From Bacillus halotolerans (GTDB lineage Bacteria > Bacillota > Bacilli > Bacillales > Bacillaceae): DNA of 64,000 nucleotides. The position numbers were made by a program, and so were the translations under genes. Positions 26,852 through 37,071 of the stretch are shown in pieces. The DNA is taken from contig NZ_LPVF01000008.1 of assembly GCF_001517105.1 (NCBI RefSeq), positions 62,001 to 126,000 on the forward strand, read 5' to 3'. Every line of letters starts with the position of its first letter. Within the stretch, counting starts at the first letter, position 1. The notes under the pieces were generated by a model. It made no database searches, was not told the DNA's origin, and saw nothing but the letters and a program-made list of their open reading frames with translations.

Positions 26852-29800
26852 CGCTTTCCGCTGTTTTTTCTGCTATCAAGCGAATGACAAGCGGCAGAGC
26901 CGCTGCAATCAACGTAATGATCAGCAGAACCGATATTCCCATTGTAAACAAATGCCCTGTTCCGTACTGGATGTCGATGTATACCTTAGACACCGGATCT
27001 TCAAATGTGAAGTTCGGCATAATTAAATCAATAAGCGGCGCAACATAGAATAAAATCATTGCCGCTGAAGCAACCCATCCAGGAATTGATCCGAATCGGA
27101 ATGCCGCCCGGATAAAGGCAGAGCTTGCGACCAGCAATAAAATCGTAAATACAGACCACTTAATCGTCTGATCGTCCGGCAGTGAATAAATATTCAAACC
27201 GAACAAGCTGATCATCAAGCCGACAAGGATATTCAGAATTCCGAAAAGCGCTCCTTTGACGAGCAGCGGCGCATTCTGATAATACGAGCTGAAATATCCG
27301 ATTAACAGACTGCTGATCAAAATAATAACCAGGATGACAACCGGCGGCACCGTCTGAATTTTTTCTTCCGGAACCTGACCGCTGATTTTGAGCGGATTTG
27401 CCAAGTAATCATATACATAGCCGTTGTTTTGGCCATCTACTAATGTATTGCCCAGAATGCCGTATACGTCACTGCGTACAAGCTTCGTGGAAGCAACATT
27501 TTTACCCCAGTTGTTGTTTAATGTGTCAGCTTTCGTCTGCACATCATTTACGCTTTGCTGCATGTTGGTTGTGTAATCAATAATGCCTGACTGGCGTTCA
27601 GATAATGAACCCATCACGTCTGACATTTGCAGCACTTCCTGGCCGACCGTATCTTGCACGCTCAGTGCCATTGTGCCTGACAGGCCATCATTATTGAACG
27701 TTGCAGATTCCTGCGCCGCGCCGGTTACAAGCTGTTCTAACGCTTTTGACGCACTCTCAGAGATTTTCGTCAGTTCGTCGAGAACACCGGCTTGAGAATC
27801 ACGGATATAGCTGCCGTAGTTGTCTGCAAATTCGGTCATGCCGTTGATGAAATTGTCGATGTCTTCATCGGTTTGCATCGTGTTGTTTTTGAGAGCTTCC
27901 CAACTGGCTGATTCTTCAGGTGAGAGAGCCAGTACGGAATTGACGTAGCCCTGCTGGCCGTTAATTGCATTGGTTTTCGCAGCGCTGTCTATCGTTCCGG
28001 ATAATATTGAATCATATACAGATAGATATTTATAATATCTCATTGTTGCATTTATATTTTCTTTATTTATATAGATTGCTTCGGTAAATGGCAGCTGAGC
28101 TTTATTTTCAAGTTCTTGAATGGCATTATACATATCTCTATAAATACCTTCAAGTTCTTGCTTGCGTTTCGCTTCAAGCTTTTCAAGTTTATCTTCGAGC
28201 GTTTTCACTTGGTCTTTGAGATCATCTATTTCATCATTAAGACCATCCATTTGCTCTTTTAGTTCTTCTAATTTCTTTTTCAGCTCTTCATTATGAGCCG
28301 TTTCTTTTTCTTTTAGCTCTTCTTCGATCTGTTTGATTCGCTCAGACGCTTTGCTGAGCTGTTCTTTTGCTTTTGCAATATCCGAAACCTCATCGTTTCC
28401 GTTTTGACCTTCATCTCCAGGCTGAGTCGTGCCGCCGTCGTCTCCTGAATCTCCTGTTCCGTCTTCATTTGTCAGCCGGATCAATTGAAGGGCTGAGTCA
28501 GATGAAGCGGTCTGTTCAGCAGTACCCGTTTCGGTTTGTCCGCTGTTCGACTCGCCATTAGAGGCATCACCATTCTGCCTCTGACCGTCTGTTCCCTGCT
28601 GCTGGTCTTGATCCTGAGTACCGCCGTCCATTTGTCCGTCATTTCCGGTATCACTGCTGTTATTGTCTTCTCCAGAATTACCATTTTGATCATTTGGAAT
28701 CGTCCCGTCTCCATCATTATTTCCGGAGTTTGTATCCGGCTCTGGAGTAGGGTCCTCTTTTTCAGGCTCCTTTAGATTATCTGAAATATCCTGAATATCA
28801 GCAGCGATGGTTTTCAGTTCTTCACGCTGTTTTTCAAGATCTATTTTGAGTTCTTCAGGATCTTCTTCTTTCGGGTCTTTATCGTTTTGGTTATCTTGGC
28901 TATCCCCATCAGATGAATTATCTGTGGGTGGCTCATCAGTGAGATAATCACGTGTTTCAATTAAAAGTTTATAAACCTGTTTTAATGCAGCCTGTCTTGA
29001 TGTGGCCTGATATTGATCGATTAAATCGCTTTGGATTTTCGCCATGCCAAGTTCCTGCTGGGGCACTTGGCCTTCCCTGATTTGCTGGGCGCCTGCCAGA
29101 ACTGTGCTGGTTTGTCCAAGCTGTGTTTTCACTTGGCTGATTCCTGTTGACAGGCCGCTCATCTGCTCGCTGAACTGATTGGCCTTTTGCTGTGCTGAAA
29201 TGGCATCCAATCCTGTCTGGATTTGCTGCTGAGTTGAATCCTGGGCTGCCAATAGCAGCTTTTTTTGATTTTCTTGATATTCTTTGTATCGTTCAACTGT
29301 ATCAACGAAGTCTTTCAGCGTGTTTTTTGCTTCTTCCGCTGTCGAAGCTTTTTCTTTTGTCGTGCCTTGGGCTTCATTCATTGATTTCTTCAGCTCATCG
29401 ATTAGGTCTTTCTGGCGTTTGATTTCACCTGCCAAATCGTTAGAGCTTGGTTTGTAGAAATTGTACATGACATTTTGGAATTCAGATTCTTTATTGACGA
29501 TCTTGTCAAACTCTCCTCTGATATTGTCCACTTTTTGTGAGACAAAGTTCCAATATAAGGCCGACATTTTTTTGTTCATTGTTTTCTGGGCATCTTCAAG
29601 CTCACGCTGCACTTTTTCTTTGTTGACCGCATTCAGGTTATCTTGAATGCTGAACTCAAGCGTGGCTTTTTGAGGACGCTCTTTGTCATAGCTCAAAATG
29701 TTTTTTGAGAAATCTGAGGGAATGTAGACAATCGCATCGTATTTTTTCGATTTCAGGCCTGTTTCGGCTGCACTTCGGTTCACGACCGTCCAAGAATAAT

Positions 29801-30047
29801 CAGGACGTTCCCCCAGAACGGCAGCAACTTCCTTACCGAACTGGGCGGATTGATCATCTTCATCGTCCGCTTTCACCTCATCACTCAATACGCCTGTGTC
29901 TTCATTCACCACTGCGATTTGCCGCGTGGAATTGGCTGCTTTTTTCGCCGGATCTTCCCCGATGAACCGGAAAAACAAAACCGGCAGCAGCAAAATAATG
30001 ATGACGGCGGATATTAACTTGATCAAGTTTTTTCGTTGTTCTGTCAT
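26832..30047 (-). CDS. yueB: Type VII secretion protein YueB, SPP1 phage receptor (EsaA-like)
   Basis: 1071 aa. One transmembrane helix at about residues 8-28, a very long outside domain, and about five to six helices from residue 900 to 1060, the Pip/YhgE-EsaA plan. The outer part contains a low-complexity Asp/Asn/Gly/Gln/Thr/Glu-rich linker at about residues 372-549 and a Glu/Lys coiled coil at about 552-655. YueB is needed for YukE secretion and is the irreversible receptor for phage SPP1 in B. subtilis. The ATG overlaps the yukB stop (ATGA). Length is close to, but not the same as, the strain 168 protein. Confidence 0.93.
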   Translation of the reverse strand: MTEQRKNLIKLISAVIIILLLPVLFFRFIGEDPAKKAANSTRQIAVVNEDTGVLSDEVKADDEDDQSAQFGKEVAAVLGERPDYSWTVVNRSAAETGLKSKKYDAIVYIPSDFSKNILSYDKERPQKATLEFSIQDNLNAVNKEKVQRELEDAQKTMNKKMSALYWNFVSQKVDNIRGEFDKIVNKESEFQNVMYNFYKPSSNDLAGEIKRQKDLIDELKKSMNEAQGTTKEKASTAEEAKNTLKDFVDTVERYKEYQENQKKLLLAAQDSTQQQIQTGLDAISAQQKANQFSEQMSGLSTGISQVKTQLGQTSTVLAGAQQIREGQVPQQELGMAKIQSDLIDQYQATSRQAALKQVYKLLIETRDYLTDEPPTDNSSDGDSQDNQNDKDPKEEDPEELKIDLEKQREELKTIAADIQDISDNLKEPEKEDPTPEPDTNSGNNDGDGTIPNDQNGNSGEDNNSSDTGNDGQMDGGTQDQDQQQGTDGQRQNGDASNGESNSGQTETGTAEQTASSDSALQLIRLTNEDGTGDSGDDGGTTQPGDEGQNGNDEVSDIAKAKEQLSKASERIKQIEEELKEKETAHNEELKKKLEELKEQMDGLNDEIDDLKDQVKTLEDKLEKLEAKRKQELEGIYRDMYNAIQELENKAQLPFTEAIYINKENINATMRYYKYLSVYDSILSGTIDSAAKTNAINGQQGYVNSVLALSPEESASWEALKNNTMQTDEDIDNFINGMTEFADNYGSYIRDSQAGVLDELTKISESASKALEQLVTGAAQESATFNNDGLSGTMALSVQDTVGQEVLQMSDVMGSLSERQSGIIDYTTNMQQSVNDVQTKADTLNNNWGKNVASTKLVRSDVYGILGNTLVDGQNNGYVYDYLANPLKISGQVPEEKIQTVPPVVILVIILISSLLIGYFSSYYQNAPLLVKGALFGILNILVGLMISLFGLNIYSLPDDQTIKWSVFTILLLVASSAFIRAAFRFGSIPGWVASAAMILFYVAPLIDLIMPNFTFEDPVSKVYIDIQYGTGHLFTMGISVLLIITLIAAALPLVIRLIAEKTAESDETYEA

Positions 30048-33000
30048 CTAGCACTCTCCCTTTCAGCAGAACATAAAGGAATTTGAACTTTTTGCTCCTT
30101 CCCGTTTTCCACAACATATCCGAAGCCCGGCTGAATCTCCGGCTCCTGTCTTTGGTACGGAAGAGGAATGACATTTTGTTCAGATTTTTTCATCAGCAGG
30201 ATAGCGTGTCTGATTTGCTTCATCTCAGTCGTCAGGGAATCATAGCCTTTGGAGAACTCACTGTGATTGCCTGCCGGAATAAAGCTGAAGCCAAGATGCG
30301 AGTAAGATTTCATAAAGTTCGCCAAGCGGTCTTGAATTCTCGTATCGATCGTCTGCTGGAATCTCGTAATTCCGTCAATCATCAGAACCACTTGAGAGAA
30401 TCGCAGGCTTTGTGCGTCTCCCTGGCGAACGGCTTCTACATACATTGCTTCTCTTGTTTTAAAAATGTCTTCTGCTGTTTCAATCCACTGCTCAATATCA
30501 TCTTTTGTTTCCAAATATGCGACATCTGTTTCTTTCGCATATTTGGATAAACCGCGGTCGATCGAGTCAAACAAACCGATCATTTCCGTTTCATCATCAA
30601 GCAGATGCTCAAGCATCACTTTTAAGACGTTTGTTTTTCCTCGCTGTGTCTGCCCTAATATCAGGCAATGCTTGTGCTTAGCCAAGTCAAAGTACACCGG
30701 GCTGACGCTTTCTTCATGAAGCCCGATCGGCACAGATAAAGGCTTGCGTTCCAGCTTGAAGCGGAGAGAAAACTCTCTCGTCGACAGGCTTTCCGGCAGC
30801 ATCGGAATCGGAGCCGGCTGCTGAAGTGAAGCATAGCGGTCCTGAAGAACCTGCACTTCAGCTTTCAGCTCGTTGAACATGCCGATATCATCCTCTGCTT
30901 CAACAGGCAGGAACATTTGGGCGAAATAAAGCTCTTCTTTTTGAACGATCACGCGCCCCGGGATCGGCTCAAGGCTGAACTTCGGCCGTCCGTAAATGGA
31001 ATATCCCTCGGATTGATCCATCAGATAATGGACAACCTTTGTTTTCAGGTTGTTCAAGAGCGACTGGCGGACAGCATTTACGCGCGTTGCCGTCAGCATA
31101 AAGTAAATCCCCAAGCTTTGTCCGTCTCTGGAAAGCTGGACAAATTCCGATTCAAGCTCATGCATCTCATCCTTGACGATATCAAAGTTGTCGATTGTGA
31201 TGAAAATGAATGGAAGCTCTTCTTCGCTCAGCGCATTGTACATTTTGATATGGCTGATTTCTTTTTCACGGAACAGACGTTTTCGGCGGTCAATTTCCTC
31301 TTTGATTCGGATCATGAACTTTTCAATTTTTCTCGACTGATCCATCAGGAAGTAATCCGCCGTGTGCGGCAGCTTCGCTAATGGCAGGAGCGTTCCATTC
31401 CCGAAATCAAAGATATAGACATGAAGCTCTTCAGGCGTGTAGACGTCTGCAAAACTCATCAGGAATGTTGCCGCTGCTATCGATTTTCCATAGCCTGAGG
31501 AGCCGAAAATGCCGATATTTCCGTCTTCCATCATTTTATAAGCAATCGGCGCCTGTCTTTGCAGATCAGGTTCATCAACATAGGCAAAGTGGAAATGGCC
31601 CTTTTCTTCTGATGGGAAAAGAGTGCGCGGGATACGTTCCGCAAGCGGCGGCAGCCAAGGGCTCGGCAGCTTCTCGATTCCCATTTCCTCTTGAATGCGT
31701 TCGATTTCGTCAACCACTGCTTCGATTTCTGACTGAACCTCTTTTTTCGCCATTTCTTCCGTGTCGACCTCAGAAAGCGGGATCAAGCCGGTATCCGTGA
31801 CAATCGCGATTTCATCCTCTGTTCCGTAAACTTCCTCTAAATAAGGGGCCCCGCTCCAGGCGGATTGGAACAGCTCGTACACTTCATTGTTTCCGACCTG
31901 CAAATAACCGCGTCCGGTAACCGTGATGTTCGCGGCATCGCTGTTTTTCAAAATCTCTTTACTATCGGTGGCATCCTGAACTTTTAGCGCTACTTTAAAG
32001 CGCGAGTTACTCCAGATTTGGTCGTCGATGATACCGCCCGGCTTCTGTGTCGCCAAAATCAAATGTACGCCAAGGCTTCGGCCGATACGTGCAGCACTGA
32101 CAAGCTCTCTGATAAAGTCGGGCTCTTCGCTTTTCAGCTCTGCAAATTCATCTGAAATTAAGAATAAGTGCGGCATTGCTACTTCTGCTTTCCCCTGCTT
32201 GTACAGCTTTGTATAGTCATTGATGTGATTGACTTGATATTGATCAAACAGACGCTGCCTTTTTTTCAGCTCGCTTTTAATCGAAGCGAGCGCACGCATA
32301 CTGAAGTTTTGGCTGCCTTCAATATTGGTGATCGTGCCGAGCAGGTGGGGAATATTGCGGAACGGCTGCGCCATTCCTCCGCCTTTATAGTCAATTAATA
32401 AGAAAGCCGCTTCATGCGGGTGAAAATGCACCGCAAGTGACAAGATGTAGGTCTGGAGAAATTCACTTTTCCCCGAACCTGTCGTCCCCGCAAGCAAACC
32501 GTGCGGACCGTGGGCTTTTTCGTGAAGGTTCAGATGGACAATGTCATCCTTCCCTTTATAGCCGATCGGCACCGACAGCGACTTCGACGATTCACTCGTC
32601 AGCCACCTTTGCCGGATTCCGATTTCTTTTACTTCCTTCGCATGGAAAAGCTCCAGGAACGAGACCATTTCCGGAATGGAATTCGTAATGCCCACCTGGT
32701 GATTCAGCGTGCGAAGCGTGCGTGAAAACCGTTCGTTGTCCTCGCGCTGATGATGATCGAGCCGGAACGGAATTCTTACTGCTTTTTTCTTTTGTATTAA
32801 AATGTCGCCTTCATTTTCGTTGATATAGCGGACAAGGGTCGTAATGTTTTCTGATAAACTTTCCTTTGTTTCCGCGGCGACAATTGTAGAGATGCCCAGC
32901 TGCTCATGCTGCCCTTCTAAATATTCAAGAATGACGTGCTCTGAAATCAGCTGCTGATTCGTTATGACAAATACAAAATGCGGTTTAAACTGCAGTTTTT

Positions 33001-34531
33001 CTTTGTCCTCTTCGAGATCGCGCTCTCTGATCAATTCATAAAGTGAGGACAGGAGCTGGTCACGCGTTTGTTCATTATAAATAAAGCCTTTCGCATAAAT
33101 ATGGGGCATGTGAAATTGCGGAAGCCACTTCATCCACTCCCAGTCTTTATACTCCTCTTCATGAAAAATAAAGACGAAGCGCAAATCGTGATAGCTGTTG
33201 AAAAACGAAAGCTGGCCGATCAGCTGGTGAATCTCATTCTTAACAATCTGCGATTTCCCGACAAGGCCCATCGGCCCCTCCGCCAAATCGACCGTAACCG
33301 GCGCATTGCGAATGTCCTTATAGACACGCTGCATGTGCTGCGATTTCTCCATAAGGTCATCAATATCACGGTTCGCCAAGTCTCCGCCGCTCATATTGAT
33401 TTCATAGCTTGCAGGAACTGTTCCGGTCCCGAGCCGAACCTGGAGATAATCCTTGCTTTCGAGCGATTTTTCCCAAATTCGGTCACTGATTTCACTTGTT
33501 AAGTACTTCATTTGTTCAAAAGAAGGAAAATGAAAGTCAAGAACCTGCTTTTGCTTTTCAGCAAGCGCCTGAAGCTCTTTTCTCTTATTATCTAAGTAAA
33601 GCTTATACACGCGCTCCCGCTTTTCCTCGCGTTTTTTCCGCTGGTTTTTATCCCGGAAATATTGAACGGTCGAGGTAATAAGGGTCATCATAAACATTGC
33701 CAGTGATACGAGTATAAATATGCCTCGCGGCTGGATGATCGCGACGACCCCCATCACGATCAGCATCACAAGCGGAGGCAGGATGACGAGCCACAGCCCT
33801 CTATTGGTTTGATCGCTCTCCTGAGAGGGAAAACTGAAGGACACGCGGTCATCTGGCAAATCGTACACCATCCGCGGCGTTCTTCTGTACTGCGGATATT
33901 TCTTCTGCATTTCTGTGCTTGGTTTGACCGTTTTGGTTAACACTGTTTCAAGCGGTGTGTAATGAACAATTTCTAAGAGGTCTTGTTCAGTTACTCTCAT
34001 TTGCGTAAAGTTCCAGAATATTTCATCCCCCGGCTTGAGCGGTGCAGCACCTAGTACCTTCTCTCCGTTCAAGAACACATTCCCGCTTTTTGGGAGAATC
34101 GACCATTTCTCGCCGATATGCAGTAATGAAAATGTGCTTTGCTCCGCAAAAGCACAATCATTCGGGTTCAGATAGATATCTGCATCTGTCTTTTCTGAGG
34201 AACATGTCATTTCGTCTCTGTTTCCTGTAAAATAAACGGATTTTTCAGGTTTGCCGGCGATTAAAAACAGACGTATCTCCTGCTGATCCGTTTGAAGAGA
34301 AAATGATGTATCAGTTTCAAGACTGCCCAGGCAATCATTTCCCAGGAAAACATCGTACTGGCCGCCGGATTCCTTCCTCTGAAGAGAAATTACCCCGTTC
34401 TCAAACGGAATGGTCCCGATCGTTATGGAATCCTTCACCTCAGGCCCTATGGTCACCGGCTGGGACGCCGGGAGATCAGACAGTTTTAGTTTTTGGACGT
34501 TTTGCTGATAGAAAACCCATAATAGACTCAA
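30044..34531 (-). CDS. yukB: Type VII secretion ATPase YukB (EssC-like)
   Basis: 1495 aa membrane-bound FtsK/SpoIIIE-type motor of the type VII system (yukBA). Order: two FHA-like domains (about 1-190), two transmembrane helices (about 235-280), and three ATPase domains with Walker A GTTGSGKS (about residue 680), GSSGYGKS (about 1010) and GQTQRGKT (about 1295). The first ATPase also shows Walker B FLLIDYKGGG. TTG start with AGGGGG 8 nt upstream. It powers export of the WXG100 protein YukE. The second and third cassettes are usually regulatory or substrate-binding in EssC proteins. Confidence 0.94.
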   Translation of the reverse strand: MSLLWVFYQQNVQKLKLSDLPASQPVTIGPEVKDSITIGTIPFENGVISLQRKESGGQYDVFLGNDCLGSLETDTSFSLQTDQQEIRLFLIAGKPEKSVYFTGNRDEMTCSSEKTDADIYLNPNDCAFAEQSTFSLLHIGEKWSILPKSGNVFLNGEKVLGAAPLKPGDEIFWNFTQMRVTEQDLLEIVHYTPLETVLTKTVKPSTEMQKKYPQYRRTPRMVYDLPDDRVSFSFPSQESDQTNRGLWLVILPPLVMLIVMGVVAIIQPRGIFILVSLAMFMMTLITSTVQYFRDKNQRKKREEKRERVYKLYLDNKRKELQALAEKQKQVLDFHFPSFEQMKYLTSEISDRIWEKSLESKDYLQVRLGTGTVPASYEINMSGGDLANRDIDDLMEKSQHMQRVYKDIRNAPVTVDLAEGPMGLVGKSQIVKNEIHQLIGQLSFFNSYHDLRFVFIFHEEEYKDWEWMKWLPQFHMPHIYAKGFIYNEQTRDQLLSSLYELIRERDLEEDKEKLQFKPHFVFVITNQQLISEHVILEYLEGQHEQLGISTIVAAETKESLSENITTLVRYINENEGDILIQKKKAVRIPFRLDHHQREDNERFSRTLRTLNHQVGITNSIPEMVSFLELFHAKEVKEIGIRQRWLTSESSKSLSVPIGYKGKDDIVHLNLHEKAHGPHGLLAGTTGSGKSEFLQTYILSLAVHFHPHEAAFLLIDYKGGGMAQPFRNIPHLLGTITNIEGSQNFSMRALASIKSELKKRQRLFDQYQVNHINDYTKLYKQGKAEVAMPHLFLISDEFAELKSEEPDFIRELVSAARIGRSLGVHLILATQKPGGIIDDQIWSNSRFKVALKVQDATDSKEILKNSDAANITVTGRGYLQVGNNEVYELFQSAWSGAPYLEEVYGTEDEIAIVTDTGLIPLSEVDTEEMAKKEVQSEIEAVVDEIERIQEEMGIEKLPSPWLPPLAERIPRTLFPSEEKGHFHFAYVDEPDLQRQAPIAYKMMEDGNIGIFGSSGYGKSIAAATFLMSFADVYTPEELHVYIFDFGNGTLLPLAKLPHTADYFLMDQSRKIEKFMIRIKEEIDRRKRLFREKEISHIKMYNALSEEELPFIFITIDNFDIVKDEMHELESEFVQLSRDGQSLGIYFMLTATRVNAVRQSLLNNLKTKVVHYLMDQSEGYSIYGRPKFSLEPIPGRVIVQKEELYFAQMFLPVEAEDDIGMFNELKAEVQVLQDRYASLQQPAPIPMLPESLSTREFSLRFKLERKPLSVPIGLHEESVSPVYFDLAKHKHCLILGQTQRGKTNVLKVMLEHLLDDETEMIGLFDSIDRGLSKYAKETDVAYLETKDDIEQWIETAEDIFKTREAMYVEAVRQGDAQSLRFSQVVLMIDGITRFQQTIDTRIQDRLANFMKSYSHLGFSFIPAGNHSEFSKGYDSLTTEMKQIRHAILLMKKSEQNVIPLPYQRQEPEIQPGFGYVVENGKEQKVQIPLCSAERESAR

Positions 34532-34591
34532 ATGGCGAACCCCCTAACGGCCGAAATACGGCGTGCGATGACCTGAACTTCATGTTTCACT

Positions 34592-35947
34592 TTATTTGTC
34601 ATCTTTTTTCTCATCTTTCTTTTCTTTCTCTTTTTTCTCTTGTTCTTCTTTTTTCGCTTTTTCCTCGGCTGCGGCTTTTTCTTCTGCCGCTTTCTCTTCA
34701 GCTTGCTGCTTTTCTTTATCTGATTGTTCTTCAGCGGCTTGGCTGGCTGTATCAGTTTCTGCCGAGTCTGTTATCGCTTCTTCTTTTTGTTCTTTCATTT
34801 GTTTGGTAATTTGGTCGATCTCGCTTTGTACCGTATCCAATTCTTTTTGCTTTTCATCATCTTTCATACTGTCATCTGCTAATATCTCAGCCTTATATCG
34901 AATCAGCCCCAGCCCGATGTACGGGTTATACTCCAGCTTTCTTCCGATACTAACGGCTTCTTTATTCTCGCCTCTCCCTATGTCTATCCAATAAAGAAAG
35001 TGTTGTGGATCTGATTGCAGCGTGACCAGATTATTTTCAATTTGTTTCTTTTGAGTGTCGCCTAATTTTTCAACCTCAACATAAGACATTGCAAGCTGAT
35101 ACTGCACTGATTCAGGCAGGCTTTCCGCATCATATTTAGCCAGCGTGTTGATGACCCCGCTGTACTGCTTGTTCAAGAAAGAGCGGTTGCTTTCCACAAT
35201 CGCCTGATGCTTCGGCTGCGCGAAAAATAAAGCGTACATCGAATAAATCAGAGCCGGCACAAGCAACACAATGAGTCCCAGGCCGATATATCTTTGGATG
35301 TTCCATTTCTTTTTCGGGATATGTATGTATGTTTTTGCTTTGGCTTCGAGCTCATCGATATGTGTCTGAATCAGCTCGAGCAGTTCATCATAGGACTTCG
35401 CGTCCAATATCGCTTTTGCCTCCGGAGAGAATGTCAGCGTTTCATTGAATTTCAAATAGTCCTCAAATGCAAAAGCGCCGTCGACTGCCAAAGCCGCTGC
35501 GGCTTTCAGCTCCTGCCAGACTCTTTCCTCATCATGCTCGTAAGGCGGAATGCTTTCTTTTACGCCGTAATGAAGAAAATATGGGGTCAGTCCTTTATCG
35601 AATACAATGTTTTCCGGGGCCACAATCAAATGCAGCCTTGATAACTTGTGCTGCTGTACAGCCTGAACAAGCTGATAGACAAACTGCCATTTGCTTTTTT
35701 TATCTTTAGCTTTTATCAAGCGAAATTCTTTATAGGAGGGAGGAGGTTGGATTGTGATGATCACTTCGTCTTCCGTCACATCGATCTCTTTATGAAAAGA
35801 TGGATTTACATCCTTGATGACGTTCGCTTCGAGACCGTCCAGAAGCTTTATTTTTTCCCGTTGAAAGGTAAATGTATAACCGTCTTCCGTTTTCTGAGAA
35901 GCAGCTTCTAATTGGTTTTCTAAATATGATGTTTGTTCACCTGACAT
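34592..35947 (-). CDS. yukC: Type VII secretion protein YukC (EssB-like pseudokinase)
   Basis: 451 aa. The N-terminal cytosolic part (about 1-215) has the EssB pseudokinase fold pattern (LSRLHLIVAPENIVFDKGLTP, read here as the catalytic-loop relic around LIVAPENIVFD). One transmembrane helix lies at about 217-240 (GLGLIVLLVPALIYSMYALF). The outer C-terminal part is helical and ends in a Glu/Lys/Ala-rich charged tail from about residue 400. It links YukD and the YukB motor. Between yukD and yukB, same strand, 14-60 nt gaps. Confidence 0.93.
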   Translation of the reverse strand: MSGEQTSYLENQLEAASQKTEDGYTFTFQREKIKLLDGLEANVIKDVNPSFHKEIDVTEDEVIITIQPPPSYKEFRLIKAKDKKSKWQFVYQLVQAVQQHKLSRLHLIVAPENIVFDKGLTPYFLHYGVKESIPPYEHDEERVWQELKAAAALAVDGAFAFEDYLKFNETLTFSPEAKAILDAKSYDELLELIQTHIDELEAKAKTYIHIPKKKWNIQRYIGLGLIVLLVPALIYSMYALFFAQPKHQAIVESNRSFLNKQYSGVINTLAKYDAESLPESVQYQLAMSYVEVEKLGDTQKKQIENNLVTLQSDPQHFLYWIDIGRGENKEAVSIGRKLEYNPYIGLGLIRYKAEILADDSMKDDEKQKELDTVQSEIDQITKQMKEQKEEAITDSAETDTASQAAEEQSDKEKQQAEEKAAEEKAAAEEKAKKEEQEKKEKEKKDEKKDDK

Positions 35948-35961
35948 TCAACCAGATCCTT

Positions 35962-36201
35962 TCATAATATTTCAAGCCGGTCTCCGCTTGTAATGCCGCA
36001 ATCAGATAGCTTGCATTCTCCGGAAAACACCGTATCCTTATTGACCACTCTGATCCAGTGCCCTTCGCGCGGAGGTATGGAAACGCTTTGGGCCTGCCAA
36101 GCGATGTCAATGACTTTTTTCACCGGGTGGTAATCTGACAATCTGAGATCAAAGACACTTCCGTTATAATGTTTCAAATCTATCGTAATATCAATATACA
36201 T
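35962..36201 (-). CDS. yukD: Type VII secretion ubiquitin-like protein YukD (EsaB-like)
   Basis: 79 aa ubiquitin-fold protein: beta start MYIDITIDLKHYNGSVFDLR and end GDRLEIL resemble ubiquitin, but without the C-terminal Gly-Gly used for conjugation. Small cytosolic partner of the type VII machine. The ATG at 36201 is preferred to the one at 36207, because GGGTG is 9 nt from the former and 3 nt from the latter. Follows yukE after a hairpin. Confidence 0.9.
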   Translation of the reverse strand: MYIDITIDLKHYNGSVFDLRLSDYHPVKKVIDIAWQAQSVSIPPREGHWIRVVNKDTVFSGECKLSDCGITSGDRLEIL

Positions 36202-36224
36202 GTTCATTCACCCTTACATAGAAA

Positions 36225-36254
36225 GAGCGCCGTCTTCTGGTGAATCAGGCGCTC
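36225..36254 (-). terminator. Hairpin (possible attenuator) between yukE and yukD
   Basis: GAGCGCC / GGCGCTC stem (7 bp) with a 16-nt loop, followed on the minus strand by TTTC. Weak terminator; would allow more yukE than downstream mRNA. Confidence 0.5.
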
Positions 36255-36270
36255 CTTCCCTTTCATACTG

Positions 36271-36564
36271 TTATCCGCGGATTTGATTTGCGATGTCTTG
36301 GTCAGTAGACTCAAGAGTATTTGCTGTTTGATCAAGCTGCTGGTTTACATCTTGAAGCAAATCTGACATTTTGATAAATGAAGGTTTGAGCTGCTCGTAT
36401 TGATCTGCGAACGCTTCGCTAGAAGCACCTTCCCACATGCTTTTTAAATCAGAGATCATTCGGTTTAAACGATCAACCTGATTTAATACTTCTTGGCTTT
36501 CAACGCCATATTGCTTCGCCATCGCTCTTAGCTCTTCGGGTGTGACACGAATTAATCCTGCCAT
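36271..36564 (-). CDS. yukE: WXG100 secreted protein YukE (EsxA-like)
   Basis: 97 aa, the main known substrate of the B. subtilis type VII system. Two helices joined by the W-x-G turn in SMWEGASSEAF (W at about residue 43), and no signal peptide. The C-terminal export motif Y/H-x-x-x-D/E is not plainly visible at the very end (DQDIANQIRG). The ATG at 36564 gives the usual family length; GGAGG is 12 nt upstream, and a closer GAGGAAT precedes it. First gene of the yukE-D-C-B-yueB-yueC operon. Confidence 0.95.
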   Translation of the reverse strand: MAGLIRVTPEELRAMAKQYGVESQEVLNQVDRLNRMISDLKSMWEGASSEAFADQYEQLKPSFIKMSDLLQDVNQQLDQTANTLESTDQDIANQIRG

Positions 36565-37071
36565 ATTCCTCATTACCTCCTGTGCCATCAGCCTAAATAT
36601 GGGCTAATTCACTTATTTTTAGAACGTAATTATTATAAAAACAGTTTTTCGGTACAGTCAAACAAATATGTTTTAATTTTACAAAATGAGTCCAATGGTT
36701 TACCTCCCACCTCTTAAAAATTACATATTTTGTTAAACAAATAGGTTTATTTTCTCAATCCGCTCCGCCTTCTTCAAATAATCCAAAAGGCCCAAACGAT
36801 TCTCTAACTCCCAAAAAAAACCTTTCAGAAAATTTGATGCTACAGCACCATCCCTGAAAGGTTCAGTTTTTCAGAAATATTCATCAGCCTGTTCCCCGCC
36901 CAAGACAGAACATGTATCTCATTATATTTAAAAAGTGTTTTTTGACTTGTTCACTTCTATTATACTGTCATTCTTTGTTGTTGATTTTCACAAACAAGAA
37001 CAATCATAATAAAAGCAAGACGATTTGATGTCAAAGAGAGCAAAGAATAAAAGGATGGAAAAGTAGGGATA
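36565..37071. other. Intergenic region between yukE and adeR
   Basis: 507 bp, AT-rich, holding the divergent control regions of the yuk operon and adeR. TTGACT (36942-36947) and TATACT (36961-36966) are 13 bp apart on the plus strand, too close for a standard sigma-A promoter. I see no credible gene. A strong hairpin lies at 36819-36863. Confidence 0.5.
36813..36863 (-). terminator. Orphan terminator-like hairpin upstream of yukE
   Basis: AACCTTTCAG / CTGAAAGGTT arms (36819-36828, 36854-36863) with an inner TGCT/AGCA pairing, followed on the minus strand by eight T (36820-36813). No coding gene ends here, so it would end a short untranslated transcript or act as a leader element of yukE. Confidence 0.6.

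Noticed and set aside
28400-28930. Repetitive DNA that might be a CRISPR or tandem repeat array
   Set aside because: It encodes the low-complexity linker of YueB in frame; units are not regular.
30083-30550. Long plus-strand frames opposite yukB (for example 155 codons)
   Set aside because: Antisense to a well-supported ATPase; no ribosome site or family resemblance.
36942-36966. TTGACT and TATACT as a promoter
   Set aside because: The 13-bp spacing is too short for sigma-A.
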